From NCBI RefSeq assembly GCF_011320115.1, contig NZ_JAANOZ010000002.1, positions 248,001 to 312,000 of the forward strand: 64,000 nt of DNA, written 5' to 3'. Each line of letters opens with the position of its first letter. Positions within the stretch are counted from its first letter, which is position 1. Below the pieces are notes generated by a model, which was not told the DNA's origin, made no database searches, and was given only the letters and a program-made list of their open reading frames with translations. A program made the translations under genes and the position numbers. This DNA comes from Croceibacterium segetis (GTDB taxonomy: Bacteria > Pseudomonadota > Alphaproteobacteria > Sphingomonadales > Sphingomonadaceae). This document shows, one piece after another, positions 35,851-45,318 of the stretch.

Positions 35851-35879
35851 GAAAGGGTGGCCGGACGGGCCACCCTTTC
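35851..35879. terminator. Bidirectional terminator between esterase and membrane-protein genes
   Basis: GAAAGGGTGGCC (35851-35862), 5-base loop, GGCCACCCTTTC (35868-35879) form a perfect 12-bp stem with A-rich and T-rich bases at its foot. It serves the plus-strand esterase (stop 10 bases before) and the convergent minus-strand gene (stop 26 bases after). Confidence 0.85.
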
Positions 35880-35904
35880 AGCTTTGCCGCGTGCGAGGGG
35901 GAGG

Positions 35905-36864
35905 TTACGCCGCCTTGTGATACTGACGGCGCAGCTCGGGCCAGTTGTTCGGATACTGGCTGAGGTCGATGCGCGGCTCGCGGTCGAAGGTCACGCCGAG
36001 CGACTGCATGATCAGGCGCGCGCGCTTCATCCGCTGGCGACGGTCGGTGAACGGGTTGGCCCTGTCCGGCCGCGCGTTGGCCATGCGTTCGAACAGCGCA
36101 TTCCGTTCCTCGTAGCCCTCGGGCAGCGTCGCCGGCAGGTCGACCGCGGCGCCGTCGCTCGGCAGCGCACCGGCGACAGGGCTCGGGTCGCGGCGGCGAA
36201 GCATCGTCGGCGCCGCCAAAGGCGTGGCAACGACCGGTTCGGCAATCGCCGTTTCGGCGACCGGGCGTCTCACCAGCGGGTCCTCGATGGTTTCGCTGAT
36301 GACCGGATTGCGGCGACGGAAGAACATCAGCCCCACGGTCAGGATCGCCAGCGCGAGCAAGCCGAGAAGGATCAGGCCAAGCGTGCCGGTCACGTTCTCG
36401 GTCTGTGCGGGAGCCGGCTCGGCGGCGGGAACCGGTGCGGCGTCGACCGGCGCCGTATCGACCGTTTCGGCAGGCAGCGGCGCGACGTCGTTGGCCGGCG
36501 GGGGAACCGCGGCGAGGGGTGCGACACCGGCCGGCGCCGTCGTGCGGCTAACGGTGGTGTGAGTTGTCTTGCGTGCGGACGGAGCAATAGTGGTCTTGGT
36601 GGTGGTCTTCGTGACGGTCGCTGAAGGCTCGGACGCTGGCTCTGTATCGCCCGCGCCGGAAGCCGCCTGAGCGGTGATGTCGGGGATGACGACCGTCGGC
36701 GCCGGGCTGGCGGCGACTGTCGGTACCGGATCGACCGGCTGAACCGGCGACGGCTCGGTTACGGGGGCGGCGGCGTCCTGCGCCGCGAGCGGGGTTGCGG
36801 ATAGCGCAAGCGCTGCGGCAATCGCGGCGGTAGCACTCCATGAGGTGTGATTTTGATGTTTCAT
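35905..36864 (-). CDS. Hypothetical single-span membrane protein with long Pro/Ala/Thr-rich linker
   Basis: This 319-residue protein has a signal peptide ('AAALALSATPLAAQDA'). About 140 residues of low-complexity Pro, Ala, Val and Thr follow, then a membrane span ('LGLILLGLLALAILTVGLMF'), an Arg-rich stop-transfer and a cytosolic tail. The tail 'LPEGYEERNALFERMANARP' and 'DRRQRMKRARLIMQSLG' looks folded and conserved. I do not recognise the family. The start 'MKHQNHTSW' is chosen to open on the signal peptide. Confidence 0.65.
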   Translation of the reverse strand: MKHQNHTSWSATAAIAAALALSATPLAAQDAAAPVTEPSPVQPVDPVPTVAASPAPTVVIPDITAQAASGAGDTEPASEPSATVTKTTTKTTIAPSARKTTHTTVSRTTAPAGVAPLAAVPPPANDVAPLPAETVDTAPVDAAPVPAAEPAPAQTENVTGTLGLILLGLLALAILTVGLMFFRRRNPVISETIEDPLVRRPVAETAIAEPVVATPLAAPTMLRRRDPSPVAGALPSDGAAVDLPATLPEGYEERNALFERMANARPDRANPFTDRRQRMKRARLIMQSLGVTFDREPRIDLSQYPNNWPELRRQYHKAA

Positions 36865-37101
36865 AGCAAGCACAAAACGGGCCACGCTGATGCGCTGTTC
36901 CCTTCCCGAATCTTTCAAGACTGCCTCTAATCGTTGATTTAGATTGCTTTTGTCTTAGCCAAGCGACGGCGGGTCGGGTTTGGTTTACGGCCAACGGAGC
37001 CGCGCCACATGGCGCGACTCGGACATTGACCGACTCAAAAAGCGGCGAGCGGAGCCGCCCCGGCGTTTACTTTTCGTTCTCCCCACAGCATCGTCGCGGC
37101 G

Positions 37102-39822
37102 ATGGACTCGCTCGCCCTTCCCGCGCTTCACGCCAGCCACGCCGGCAGCTGGCTTCGCGGGCCGGAGGGCACCACGCGGACGGTATCCAAGGGCGACGCG
37201 ATCATGGCCGCGGCGGACACGCCGCTGCTGCTGCTCAACGCCCCGCTGGTCGCCAGCCGGCTCGGCTATCCCGACCTCTCGGGCCTCGACCTGCTCGAGC
37301 TGTTCGCCTTCGTGCACCCGGCGCGCTTCGTCGTGCCGACTCCCAAGGGCCTCGCCCACGCGCTCGGCCTCGACGAGCCGGCGAGCGACGACGCCGTTCC
37401 CGCGCTGCTCCAGCGTGCCGCCGCCGCGCTGCTGGCGGATTGCGCACGCGAGGACTGGCCCGAACGTGAGGGCGCGTGGTCGGCGCTGCAGTCGCTTGCC
37501 AAGCTACGCTGGCCGTGGGCGGGCGTGCTTGCGCCGCACGTGCGCCAGCCCGACAAGGCCGAGAAGTGGCTGTTCTCGCGCCTGCCGGAATGGGAGGAAG
37601 CCCCCGAGCGGCCGCAGCCGGCGCAAGTCGCGCTCGACGAGGCCGAAGTCGAGGCCAGGCTCGAGCGGCTAACCGGAGACGGCGCCGAGCGCCGCGAAGG
37701 CCAGCGCAGCTATGCCCGCGAGGCCGGCCGGGTATTCGCCCCGCGCGAGAAGCGCCGCGCGCCGCATATCCTGCTCGCCCAGGCCGGCACCGGCATCGGC
37801 AAGACATTGGGCTACCTCGCCCCCGCATCGCTGTGGACCGAGAAGTCGCAAGGCACGGTGTGGGTCAGCACCTTCACCAAGAACCTCCAGCGCCAGCTGC
37901 GCCGCGAGAGCAAGCGGGCCTGGCCCGAGGCTCGCGCCGACGGCAGCAAGCCGGTCGTGGTGCGCAAGGGGCGCGAGAACTATCTCTGCCTGCTCAATCT
38001 CGAGGACGCGCTGCAGGGGGGCTTCGGCGGGCGAGCGGCCATTCTCGCCCATCTCGTCGCGCGCTGGGCGGCCTATTCGCAGGACGGCGACATGATCGGC
38101 GGCGACTTGCCCGGCTGGCTCGGCACGCTGTTCCGCAACCGCGCGATCCGCAGCCTGACCGACCAGCGCGGCGAATGCGTCTACGCCGGGTGCCCGCATT
38201 ACCGGAAGTGCTTCATCGAACGCGCCGCGCGGGCCAGCGCGCAGGCCGACCTGGTGATCGCCAACCACGCGCTGGTGATGGTCAACGCCGCGCGCGGGCG
38301 CGATCACGCGCAGCGGCCGACGCGGATCGTGTTCGACGAAGGCCATCACGTGTTCGACGCCGCCGACAGCACCTTCGCCGCCGCGCTGACCGGGCAGGAA
38401 ACGGTCGAGCTCAAGCGCTGGGTCACCGGACCCGAGCGCGGCTCGAAGGGGCGGCGCCGCGGCCTCGCCGCGCGCCTCGCCGATGTCGCCAGCTACGACG
38501 AGGACGGCGGCAAGGCGATCGCCGCCGCGCGCGAGGCGGCCGAGGCGCTGCCGCAGGACGGCTGGCTCCAGCGCCTGGCCGACGGCATGCCGTCGGGGCC
38601 GATCGAGGCGCTGCTCGCCGCTGTGCGTGCGGTGACTTACGCCCGCGACGAAAGCGGCGGGCAGGAGGCCGGCTACGGCATCGAGACCGAAGCCGCGCAA
38701 CTCGACGGCAACTTCGTCGAGCTCTCCCAGCAGGCGGCGAGCGCGCTGGCCGAGATCCGCCGCCCGCTGATCAAGCTGGGCGTCCGGCTCGAGGCGCTGG
38801 TCGAGGACGCGCCCGACTGGCTCGACGGGCAAGGCCGCGCGCGGATCGAAGGCGCGCGCCACTCGCTCAGCTGGCGCGCCGACACCTTGCAGGCCTGGGA
38901 AGCGCTGCTCGACCGGCTCGGCGGCGCGGCCGATCCCGATTTCGTCGACTGGCTGGCCGTCGAGCGCTCCGACGCGCGCGAGTTCGACGTCGGCATCCAC
39001 CGCCGCTTCGTCGACCCGATGAAACCCTTCGCGCAAGTCGTTCTCGAACCGGCGCACGGCGTCATGCTGACCAGCGCGACGCTGCGCGACGGCGACGATT
39101 GGGAGGCGGCGATCAGGCGCTCGGGAGCGCGGCATCTCGAAACCCAGCCGCTGCTCGCGAGCGCCGAGAGCCCGTTCGACTACGCCGGCAACGCCGAAGT
39201 GCTGATCGTCACTGACGTGAAGAAAGGCGACCTCGCCGGCCTTGCCGGAGCCTACGCGCGGATCATCGAGGCCTGCGGCGGCGGCGTGCTCGGGCTGTTC
39301 ACCGCGATCCGCCGGCTGCGCGCGGTGCATGGCCGCATCGCCGACCGGCTCGCCCGCAACGGGTTGCCGCTCTACGCCCAGCACGTCGACCCGATCGACA
39401 CCGGCACGCTGGTCGACATCTTCCGCGACGACCCGCGCTCGAGCCTTCTCGGCACGGACGCCCTTCGCGACGGCGTCGACGTTCCCGGCGAGAGCTTGCG
39501 CTGCGTGGTGATGGAGCAAGTCCCGTGGCCCAAGCCCTCGATCCTCCACCGTGCCCGCCGCGCCGCCAACGGCGGCAGCGCGCACGACGACGCGATCATC
39601 CGCGCGCGCCTTGCGCAGGCGTTCGGGCGGCTGATCCGCAGCAAGGACGACCGTGGGCACTTCGTGGTGCTTTCGCCGGCCTTTCCCAGCCGGCTGCTCG
39701 GGGCCTTCCCCAAGGGCACGCCGATCGTCCGCTGCACGCTCGACGAGGCTTTACAGCGGCTCGGCGCGCGGCTTTCATCCGACCGGGCGGGAATCGCTTC
39801 GCGGGAAGAGGAAATGCGGTGA
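37102..39822 (+). CDS. DinG/XPD-type ATP-dependent DNA helicase
   Basis: This 906-residue superfamily 2 helicase has Walker A 'LAQAGTGIGKTLGYLAPAS', an Fe-S domain with four cysteines ('NYLCLLN', 'GECVYAGCPHYRKC'), Walker B 'RIVFDEGHHVFDAAD', 'MLTSATLRDGDDWEAAI' (motif III/IV region) and a C-terminal 'QAFGRLIRSKDDRGHFVVL'. The first 180 residues ('LPALHASHAGSWLRG', 'LLLLNAPLVASRLGYPDLSG') replace the exonuclease domain of some DinG proteins. That region looks conserved, so ATG 37102 is used. It probably resolves D-loops or R-loops after damage. Its stop overlaps the phosphatase GTG start. Confidence 0.9.
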   Translation: MDSLALPALHASHAGSWLRGPEGTTRTVSKGDAIMAAADTPLLLLNAPLVASRLGYPDLSGLDLLELFAFVHPARFVVPTPKGLAHALGLDEPASDDAVPALLQRAAAALLADCAREDWPEREGAWSALQSLAKLRWPWAGVLAPHVRQPDKAEKWLFSRLPEWEEAPERPQPAQVALDEAEVEARLERLTGDGAERREGQRSYAREAGRVFAPREKRRAPHILLAQAGTGIGKTLGYLAPASLWTEKSQGTVWVSTFTKNLQRQLRRESKRAWPEARADGSKPVVVRKGRENYLCLLNLEDALQGGFGGRAAILAHLVARWAAYSQDGDMIGGDLPGWLGTLFRNRAIRSLTDQRGECVYAGCPHYRKCFIERAARASAQADLVIANHALVMVNAARGRDHAQRPTRIVFDEGHHVFDAADSTFAAALTGQETVELKRWVTGPERGSKGRRRGLAARLADVASYDEDGGKAIAAAREAAEALPQDGWLQRLADGMPSGPIEALLAAVRAVTYARDESGGQEAGYGIETEAAQLDGNFVELSQQAASALAEIRRPLIKLGVRLEALVEDAPDWLDGQGRARIEGARHSLSWRADTLQAWEALLDRLGGAADPDFVDWLAVERSDAREFDVGIHRRFVDPMKPFAQVVLEPAHGVMLTSATLRDGDDWEAAIRRSGARHLETQPLLASAESPFDYAGNAEVLIVTDVKKGDLAGLAGAYARIIEACGGGVLGLFTAIRRLRAVHGRIADRLARNGLPLYAQHVDPIDTGTLVDIFRDDPRSSLLGTDALRDGVDVPGESLRCVVMEQVPWPKPSILHRARRAANGGSAHDDAIIRARLAQAFGRLIRSKDDRGHFVVLSPAFPSRLLGAFPKGTPIVRCTLDEALQRLGARLSSDRAGIASREEEMR

Positions 39823-40352
39823 AACGGCTCGGGCTGCTGCGTCATGCCAAGTCCGACATGGACGACGCCGCCCCGCGCGATTTCGACCGCGGCCTCAACG
39901 ACCGCGGCCGGCGCGGCGCGGCGCTGATCGGGCAGCACATTGCCGGGCTCGGGATCGCCTGGGAGGCAGTGATCGCTAGCCCCGCGGCCCGCGTCAGGCG
40001 CACGCTCGAGGCGAGCGGCCTTGCGGTGGCGCCGCAATTCGAGGAGCGCGCCTACCTCGCCGACGCGCCTACGCTGATCGAGCTGTTGCGCCAGGTCGAG
40101 GGCGATCCCGTCAGCGTACTCGTCGCCGGGCACAACCCGGGTTTGCACGAGCTGCTGTTCCGGCTGGTCGACCCGGACCACGAAACCGCGCTGTTCGCCC
40201 GCGCGGCGGAAAAATTTCCGACCGCGAGCTTCGCTTTGCTCGAGCTGCGAATCGACAAGTGGGCCGACCTGGCGCCGGGTTGCGGCACGCTGGTTCATTT
40301 CGCGCGCCCCCGCGACCTGGATCCAGAGCTGGGGCCAGAGCGGGTCGGGTAA
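39819..40352 (+). CDS. SixA-type histidine phosphatase family protein
   Basis: This 177-residue protein has the phosphohistidine motif 'LGLLRHAKSDMDDA' and the second catalytic His in 'VLVAGHNPGLHELLF'. SixA-type enzymes remove phosphate from phosphohistidine in phosphotransferase proteins, though targets vary. The GTG start at 39819 overlaps the helicase TGA (GTGA), so translation is coupled. Confidence 0.85.
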   Translation: MKRLGLLRHAKSDMDDAAPRDFDRGLNDRGRRGAALIGQHIAGLGIAWEAVIASPAARVRRTLEASGLAVAPQFEERAYLADAPTLIELLRQVEGDPVSVLVAGHNPGLHELLFRLVDPDHETALFARAAEKFPTASFALLELRIDKWADLAPGCGTLVHFARPRDLDPELGPERVG

Positions 40353-40506
40353 ATTAGCTATTTGAACGAATTGAGGCCGATTGTTGCAGCATCTTCGGCA
40401 AAGGTTTTCGCGCCCCTCAGGGCAACACGGCTAATAAAATCTTATCCGTGTTTGCAATTCGGCAATCACTCTGCGGCAAAAGCGGCCTCGCAGAGAGGCG
40501 AGACCC

Positions 40507-40770
40507 TTGATCGAGATCGAAGTCCAGAACGAGACCCACCAATCCGAGATCCGGATGAAATTCGTGGTCGTGCCGCGGATCGGCGAAGGCATTCGCCTGC
40601 TCGAGCCGAATGGGCAGTGGGCGTCGTACGACGTGCTCGACGTGTGGTACCAGAAGGCCGAGTACGGCGACATCTGGGTACCCTTCATGCACGTCCGCCA
40701 GACGCCGCCCGAGAAGGATTACGGCGCCGTGTTGCGTCCGGATCTCGAAATCTATCCGATCGAGAATTAA
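40507..40770 (+). CDS. Small conserved hypothetical protein (87 aa)
   Basis: A small soluble protein, mostly beta in pattern ('EIRMKFVVVPRIGEGIRLL', 'YDVLDVWYQKAEYGDIWVPF'), with alternating residues suggesting a small barrel. It is preceded by AGAGAGGCGAG. No family recognised. It is convergent with the MerR gene, the stops overlapping by 4 bases. Confidence 0.6.
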   Translation: MIEIEVQNETHQSEIRMKFVVVPRIGEGIRLLEPNGQWASYDVLDVWYQKAEYGDIWVPFMHVRQTPPEKDYGAVLRPDLEIYPIEN

Positions 40771-41141
40771 GCCGCTTCGAGCGCCTGGGCCAGCCGCGCG
40801 CGGATGGCGCGCAAGTGCGGGAGGATGTCGGTCACCTCGATCGACGGCGCCTGCGCCGGCTGCACCGCCCCGCCCGCCAGCGCCTGGCGAGCGCCCTTCA
40901 GAGTGTAGCCCTCGCGGTTGACCAGCCGGTCGATCGTCTGGACCAGCGCGACGTCCTCGGGCCGGTAGTAGCGGCGGCCTCCGCTGCGCTTCAGCGGCTG
41001 GAGCATCGGGAACTGCTGCTCCCAATAGCGCAGCACGTGCTGGCGCAGGTCGAGGGCCTTCGCCACCTCGCCGATCGTGCGCAGGGCCTGGGCATCCTTG
41101 CCGTCGTCGAAACGCAGCTGACCAAGCCCGCCCTCGCTCAT
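40767..41141 (-). CDS. MerR family transcriptional regulator
   Basis: This 124-residue protein has the MerR winged HTH '[27 protein letters not shown]' (seen as '[10 protein letters not shown]' and '[10 protein letters not shown]') and '[20 protein letters not shown]'. A short effector-less tail follows, so no metal or drug site is visible. It is the partner gene regularly found after ihfA in alphaproteobacteria. The ATG overlaps the ihfA stop by 4 bases. Confidence 0.92.
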   Translation of the reverse strand: MSEGGLGQLRFDDGKDAQALRTIGEVAKALDLRQHVLRYWEQQFPMLQPLKRSGGRRYYRPEDVALVQTIDRLVNREGYTLKGARQALAGGAVQPAQAPSIEVTDILPHLRAIRARLAQALEAA

Positions 41142-41434
41142 CCTTCGCCGATCCGGGCTTTCAGCTTCTGGCTGGCGCGAAAAGTCAGCACCCGCCGAGG
41201 GGTGATCGGCACTTCGACGCCGGTCTTCGGGTTGCGCCCGATGCGCTCGCGCTTGTCGCGCAGGATGAAGCTGCCGAACCCGGAAATCTTGACGTTCTCG
41301 CCGTCAGCCAGCGCGTCGCACATCTTGGCGAGAATCGCCTCGACGAGCGCCAGGCTCTCGGCGCGCGAGAAGCCCATCTTGCGGTTGATTGTTTCGGCCA
41401 GGTCTGCCCGCGTTAGCGTGCCCACGGATCGCAT
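41138..41434 (-). CDS. ihfA: Integration host factor subunit alpha
   Basis: This 98-residue nucleoid protein bends DNA as a heterodimer with IhfB. Features are '[20 protein letters not shown]', '[20 protein letters not shown]', '[19 protein letters not shown]' and the DNA-intercalating arm '[19 protein letters not shown]'. The start '[11 protein letters not shown]' at 41434 gives family length. ATG 41437 directly before it and a longer frame to 41476 are also open. Confidence 0.94.
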   Translation of the reverse strand: MRSVGTLTRADLAETINRKMGFSRAESLALVEAILAKMCDALADGENVKISGFGSFILRDKRERIGRNPKTGVEVPITPRRVLTFRASQKLKARIGEG

Positions 41435-41530
41435 CATCGGTGCAGTGACTCCCCACTTAGCGACCGTGACTAACATTTAGCAAGATTGCGGGGCTTGGCA
41501 AGCCGGGCTTTGGTCAGATTCCGGCGTTTT

Positions 41531-42496
41531 TCACAGCCTTATGAGGCTGGCGCCCCAGGTGAACCCGCCGCCCATGGCTTCGAGCATGACGAGGTCGCCC
41601 TGTTTGAGCCGACCGTCGCGGCGTGCCTCGTCGAACGCCAGCGGGACCGAGGCCGCCGAGGTGTTCGCGTGACGGTCGACAGTGACGATGACCTTGTCGA
41701 TGGGAAGGCCCAACTTCCTGGCGGTGGCGTCGAGAATCCGCCGATTGGCCTGGTGCGGCACGACCCAGTCGATGTCGGCGGCGGTGTAGCCGGTCGCGGT
41801 GAGCACTTCCTCGAGCACTTCGGCGAGGTTGACGACCGCGTGGCGGAACACCTCGCGGCCCATCATCCGCACCTTGCCGACGGTGCCGGTGGTCGAGGGG
41901 CCGCCGTCGACGTAGAGCAGGTCGCCATGCTCGCCGGCGGCGTGGAGGCGGCTGGCGAGCACGCCGGGGCCGTCCTCGGCCACGTCTTCGGCGCTGAGCA
42001 CCACCGCGCCGGCGCCGTCGCCGAACAGCACGCAGGTCGCCCGGTCTTCCCAGTCGAGGATGCGGCTGAAGGTCTCGGCGCCGATCACCAGCGCGCACTT
42101 CGCCATGCCGGTCTTGATCATCGAATCCGCCGTCGCCAGCGCGTAAAGGAAGCCCGAGCACACGGCGGCGACGTCGAATGCCGCCGCGCCGTCGCAGCCG
42201 AGCGCATCCTGCACCAGCGTGGCGGTGGCGGGAAACGTCCGGTCGGGAGTCGCGGTGGCGAGGACGATCAGGTCGATCGCCTTGGCGTCGATCCCCGCGT
42301 CGGCCAGCGCGGCGTGCGCCGCGGCCGTCGCGAGGGTCGAGGTGGTCTCGCCCTCGCCGGCGATATAGCGCTGGGTGATCCCGGTGCGCTCGCGGATCCA
42401 CTGGTCGCTGGTGTCGACGGTCTTGGCGAGTTCCTCGTTGGTGACCACGCGCTTCGGGAGCGACGAGCCGGAGCCCTTGACGACTGAACGGATCAC
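41531..42496 (-). CDS. fabH: Beta-ketoacyl-ACP synthase III
   Basis: This 321-residue thiolase-fold enzyme starts fatty-acid synthesis by condensing acetyl-CoA with malonyl-ACP. The catalytic triad is visible: Cys113 ('[13 protein letters not shown]'), His248 ('[10 protein letters not shown]') and Asn278 ('[10 protein letters not shown]'). The start codon is GTG at 42496, overlapping the plsX stop (GTGA). Length is normal. Confidence 0.96.
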   Translation of the reverse strand: MIRSVVKGSGSSLPKRVVTNEELAKTVDTSDQWIRERTGITQRYIAGEGETTSTLATAAAHAALADAGIDAKAIDLIVLATATPDRTFPATATLVQDALGCDGAAAFDVAAVCSGFLYALATADSMIKTGMAKCALVIGAETFSRILDWEDRATCVLFGDGAGAVVLSAEDVAEDGPGVLASRLHAAGEHGDLLYVDGGPSTTGTVGKVRMMGREVFRHAVVNLAEVLEEVLTATGYTAADIDWVVPHQANRRILDATARKLGLPIDKVIVTVDRHANTSAASVPLAFDEARRDGRLKQGDLVMLEAMGGGFTWGASLIRL

Positions 42497-43560
42497 TTGG
42501 CGGTCGCCGCGGCGTTGTTGCTGCGGGTTTCCTTGAGCCGCGCTTCGCCAAGCTCGGCGAGGTCCGCGGTGATCCGCTCGGTGAGGCTTTCCTCGAGCAG
42601 CCGCGCCGTCACCGCGACGGCGTTGGCGACTCCGGCGGCGGTGGCGCTGCCGTGCGACTTCACCACCACGCCGTTGAGGCCGAGGAAGACCGCGCCGTTG
42701 TGGTTGTTGGGATCGAGGTGGTGCTTGAGCAGCTCGGTCGCCGGACGCGAAACCAGGAAGCCGACTTTCGAACGGAACGAGCTGGTGAAGGCGTTGCGCA
42801 GCAAGTCGGTGACGAAGCGGGCGGTACCCTCGATCGACTTGAGCGCGATGTTGCCGGAAAAGCCATCGGTCACCACCACGTCGGTATCGCCGCGGTTGAT
42901 CTTGTCGGCTTCGACATAGCCTTCGAAGGCGAGCGACAGGCCGGTCGCCGCGCGCAGCTGGGCGGCCGCCTCCTGCAGTTCCTCGGTGCCCTTCATCTCC
43001 TCGGTGCCGATGTTGAGCAGGCGCACGCGCGGGGCCTCGCGGCCGGTGACGATCCGCGAATAGGCCGCGCCCATGATCGCCCACTGGACGAGGTTGCGCG
43101 GGTCGCATTCGGTATTGGCACCGAGGTCGAGCATGACCACGTCGTGCTCTTCGAGCGTCGGCATCAGCGCGGCGAGCGCCGGGCGGTCGATGCCCGGCAT
43201 CGTGCGCAGCGCCAGCTTGGCCATCGCCATCAGCGCACCGGTGTTGCCGGCGCTGACCGCGGCGCCGGCGCGCCCGTCCTTCACCGCCTGGATCGCCAGG
43301 CCCATCGAGGTGGTCTTGGCCCGGCGCAGCGCCTGGGTCGGTTTCTCGTCGCCGCCGACGACATCCTCGCAATGGAGGATTTCGGAGGCCTGGCGCATGT
43401 TGGGGTGGGCTTCGAGCGCGCGCTCGATCCGCGCCTGGTCGCCGACCAGCAGGAAGTGGAAGCGATCGTGCCGCCGGCGCGCCAGCGCGGCGCCCGAGAT
43501 CATCGTGCGCACGCCTTCGTCGCCGCCCATCGCATCGACAGCGATCCGCGGCAGGCTCAT
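42493..43560 (-). CDS. plsX: Phosphate acyltransferase PlsX
   Basis: This 355-residue protein makes acyl-phosphate from acyl-ACP for phospholipid synthesis. '[19 protein letters not shown]' is the family N-terminus. '[18 protein letters not shown]', '[20 protein letters not shown]' and '[17 protein letters not shown]' follow. The ATG has GAGGAGGGGCGC upstream. It lies 27 bases after rpmF and is coupled to fabH. Confidence 0.96.
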   Translation of the reverse strand: MSLPRIAVDAMGGDEGVRTMISGAALARRRHDRFHFLLVGDQARIERALEAHPNMRQASEILHCEDVVGGDEKPTQALRRAKTTSMGLAIQAVKDGRAGAAVSAGNTGALMAMAKLALRTMPGIDRPALAALMPTLEEHDVVMLDLGANTECDPRNLVQWAIMGAAYSRIVTGREAPRVRLLNIGTEEMKGTEELQEAAAQLRAATGLSLAFEGYVEADKINRGDTDVVVTDGFSGNIALKSIEGTARFVTDLLRNAFTSSFRSKVGFLVSRPATELLKHHLDPNNHNGAVFLGLNGVVVKSHGSATAAGVANAVAVTARLLEESLTERITADLAELGEARLKETRSNNAAATAK

Positions 43561-43587
43561 GCGCCCCTCCTCAGCTGAATGACGGGC

Positions 43588-43767
43588 TTAGAGCCCGACC
43601 GAAACGATCTCGCGACCGTTGTAGTGCCCGCAGTGGCCGCACAGGTTGTGCGGCCGCTTGAGCTCGCCGCAGTTGCCGCACTCGTGGAAGGCTTCGACCT
43701 TCAGCGCGTCGTGCGAACGGCGGTTGCCCCGGCGATGCGGCGATACTTTTCTTTTTGGGACAGCCAT
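43588..43767 (-). CDS. rpmF: 50S ribosomal protein L32
   Basis: This 59-residue protein begins '[18 protein letters not shown]' and carries the zinc ribbon cysteines '[18 protein letters not shown]'. It is the first gene of the rpmF-plsX-fabH-ihfA-merR run. The 147-base stretch upstream to the MBL gene probably holds its promoter and no gene. Confidence 0.97.
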   Translation of the reverse strand: MAVPKRKVSPHRRGNRRSHDALKVEAFHECGNCGELKRPHNLCGHCGHYNGREIVSVGL

Positions 43768-43914
43768 TGCGGCACCTGTTCCTTAAGTCTCTGAAACCGA
43801 AATTTGTTGCGGCCGCCCTAGGCCAAGGCCTGTGTCCGCGCAAGCGCGGCGGCGGCCAGCCGTGCGGTGAAGGCGCGCGCTATAGCGATTTTTCGTCTCG
43901 GTGCAAGCACGGGC

Positions 43915-44583
43915 TCAAGCGCCCGCCGCCATCACCGCATCGCCGACGAACGGATTGCTTTCGCGCTCGCGGCCGAAGGTGCTCGGGCGGCCGTGGCCGG
44001 GGACGAAGGTGACCTCGTTGCCGAGCGGCCAGAGCTTGAGCGTGATCGAATCGAGCAGGTCCTGGTGATTGCCCATCGGGAAGTCGGTGCGGCCGATCGA
44101 GCCTTCGAACAGCACGTCGCCGACGAAGGCGAACTTGGTCGGGCGGTGGAAGAACACCACGTGGCCGGGCGTGTGGCCGGGGCAGTGGATCACCTCGAGC
44201 GTCTGCTCGCCGACGATGACGGTGTCGCCGTCCTCCAGCCAGCGCGTCGGCTCGAACACCTGGGTCGTCATGCCGAAGCGCGGGCCGTCCTCGTCGAGGC
44301 GGCTGATCCAGAAGCGGTCGGCCTCGTGCGGGCCCTCGATGGGCAGGCCGAGCTCGGCGGCGAGCATGCCCGCCTGCCCGCAATGGTCGGCATGGCCGTG
44401 AGTGAGAATGATCTTCTCCAGAGTGACCCCGGCTCGTGCGACCGCGTCCTTGAGCTTGTCGAGATCGCCCCCGGGATCGACCAGCGCGCCCCGCAACGTC
44501 TTCGAGCACCACACCAGCGAGCAGTTCTGCACGAACGGCGTCACCGGGATGATCGCGGCGCGCAAGGGGGATTCCTGGGTCAT
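43915..44583 (-). CDS. MBL-fold metallo-hydrolase (glyoxalase II-like)
   Basis: This 222-residue enzyme has the metal-binding signature 'ILTHGHADHCGQAGML', with further ligands in 'HCPGHTPGHVVF', 'FVGDVLFEGSIGRTDFP' and 'VPGHGRPSTFGRERESNPFV'. The last motifs are those of the YcbL/GloB-like small hydrolases that act on thioesters such as lactoylglutathione. The exact substrate is not predictable. It is a single gene with its own short promoter gap. Confidence 0.92.
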   Translation of the reverse strand: MTQESPLRAAIIPVTPFVQNCSLVWCSKTLRGALVDPGGDLDKLKDAVARAGVTLEKIILTHGHADHCGQAGMLAAELGLPIEGPHEADRFWISRLDEDGPRFGMTTQVFEPTRWLEDGDTVIVGEQTLEVIHCPGHTPGHVVFFHRPTKFAFVGDVLFEGSIGRTDFPMGNHQDLLDSITLKLWPLGNEVTFVPGHGRPSTFGRERESNPFVGDAVMAAGA

Positions 44584-44623
44584 TTGGGCCTCGTGACCCT
44601 ATGCCAATGGCATTGCAAGGAAC

Positions 44624-45316
44624 TCAGTCTGGAGGCGGAGAAAATTGCAAAGCACGATCATCGGTTGACGTGAAAGACACTCGTTCATTCTCATAGCCTA
44701 CTCGAAACACGTTCCCGTAGCCCGCAGGCCCTAGTGCCCAAAAGACCGGAGCGCGCCGTTCCCGCAGGGCCATGACCTTCTTGTACGCGTTGCGTTCGCG
44801 TCCAGATGGAGGTGGTGGCGCATCCGGATCTTGGCCGAAATGCACCATCAGATTGATGAGCGCATCGATCTCGGAGGCAGATTTCTTCACCTCACCTGCA
44901 ACGTGTTCAATCTCACTCCCGGGACGAAAGCAGACGACGTCAAAGGCCCAATCGTCGGATTGTGTACCGATCAAGTCGGCAGGCCAGCCGAAGTCGAGAT
45001 GAAGCCGCGCCAATGCTGCGAATGATATCAGCGGCTCCAGCCAGAGCGTATAAGAGCGAGGAACAGGAACCTTCGGACCGTCCCAGAAGAACTGCTCAAG
45101 GGCAGCCCCTCGGTGCGCGCGATAACACCCGGGTCTTTCGCGCCGGACCAAGCCCGAATTCCAAGCCCTGAGAAAGTCGAGAGCGTCAGACGCTGCCAAT
45201 CGAACCGACCCCCATTTGAACCCGCACGAGTTCATCTCGCGAAGCGGATCGGCACACCAATCGGGAATAAGCTCTTGCTGGAGCAGGCTCGCAAAATCTG
45301 CCAGCGGATCGTCCAT
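44624..45316 (-). CDS. Orphan hypothetical protein with PD-(D/E)XK nuclease-like motif
   Basis: This is a 230-residue soluble protein of unknown family. An acidic helix ('YTLWLEPLISFAALARLHLD', Glu94) is followed by a strand 'DDWAFDVVCF' (Asp121/122/126) and 'EHVAGEVKKSASE' with Glu142-x-Lys144. This order (E ... D ... ExK) fits the PD-(D/E)XK nuclease core, but that is pattern inference. ATG 45316 starts 2 bases after the stop of the tandem NTF2 gene. Base composition is lower in GC than the neighbours (31 of 60 in the line at 44881). It looks recently acquired. Confidence 0.6.
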   Translation of the reverse strand: MDDPLADFASLLQQELIPDWCADPLREMNSCGFKWGSVRLAASDALDFLRAWNSGLVRRERPGCYRAHRGAALEQFFWDGPKVPVPRSYTLWLEPLISFAALARLHLDFGWPADLIGTQSDDWAFDVVCFRPGSEIEHVAGEVKKSASEIDALINLMVHFGQDPDAPPPPSGRERNAYKKVMALRERRAPVFWALGPAGYGNVFRVGYENERVSFTSTDDRALQFSPPPD

Positions 45317-45318
45317 TC

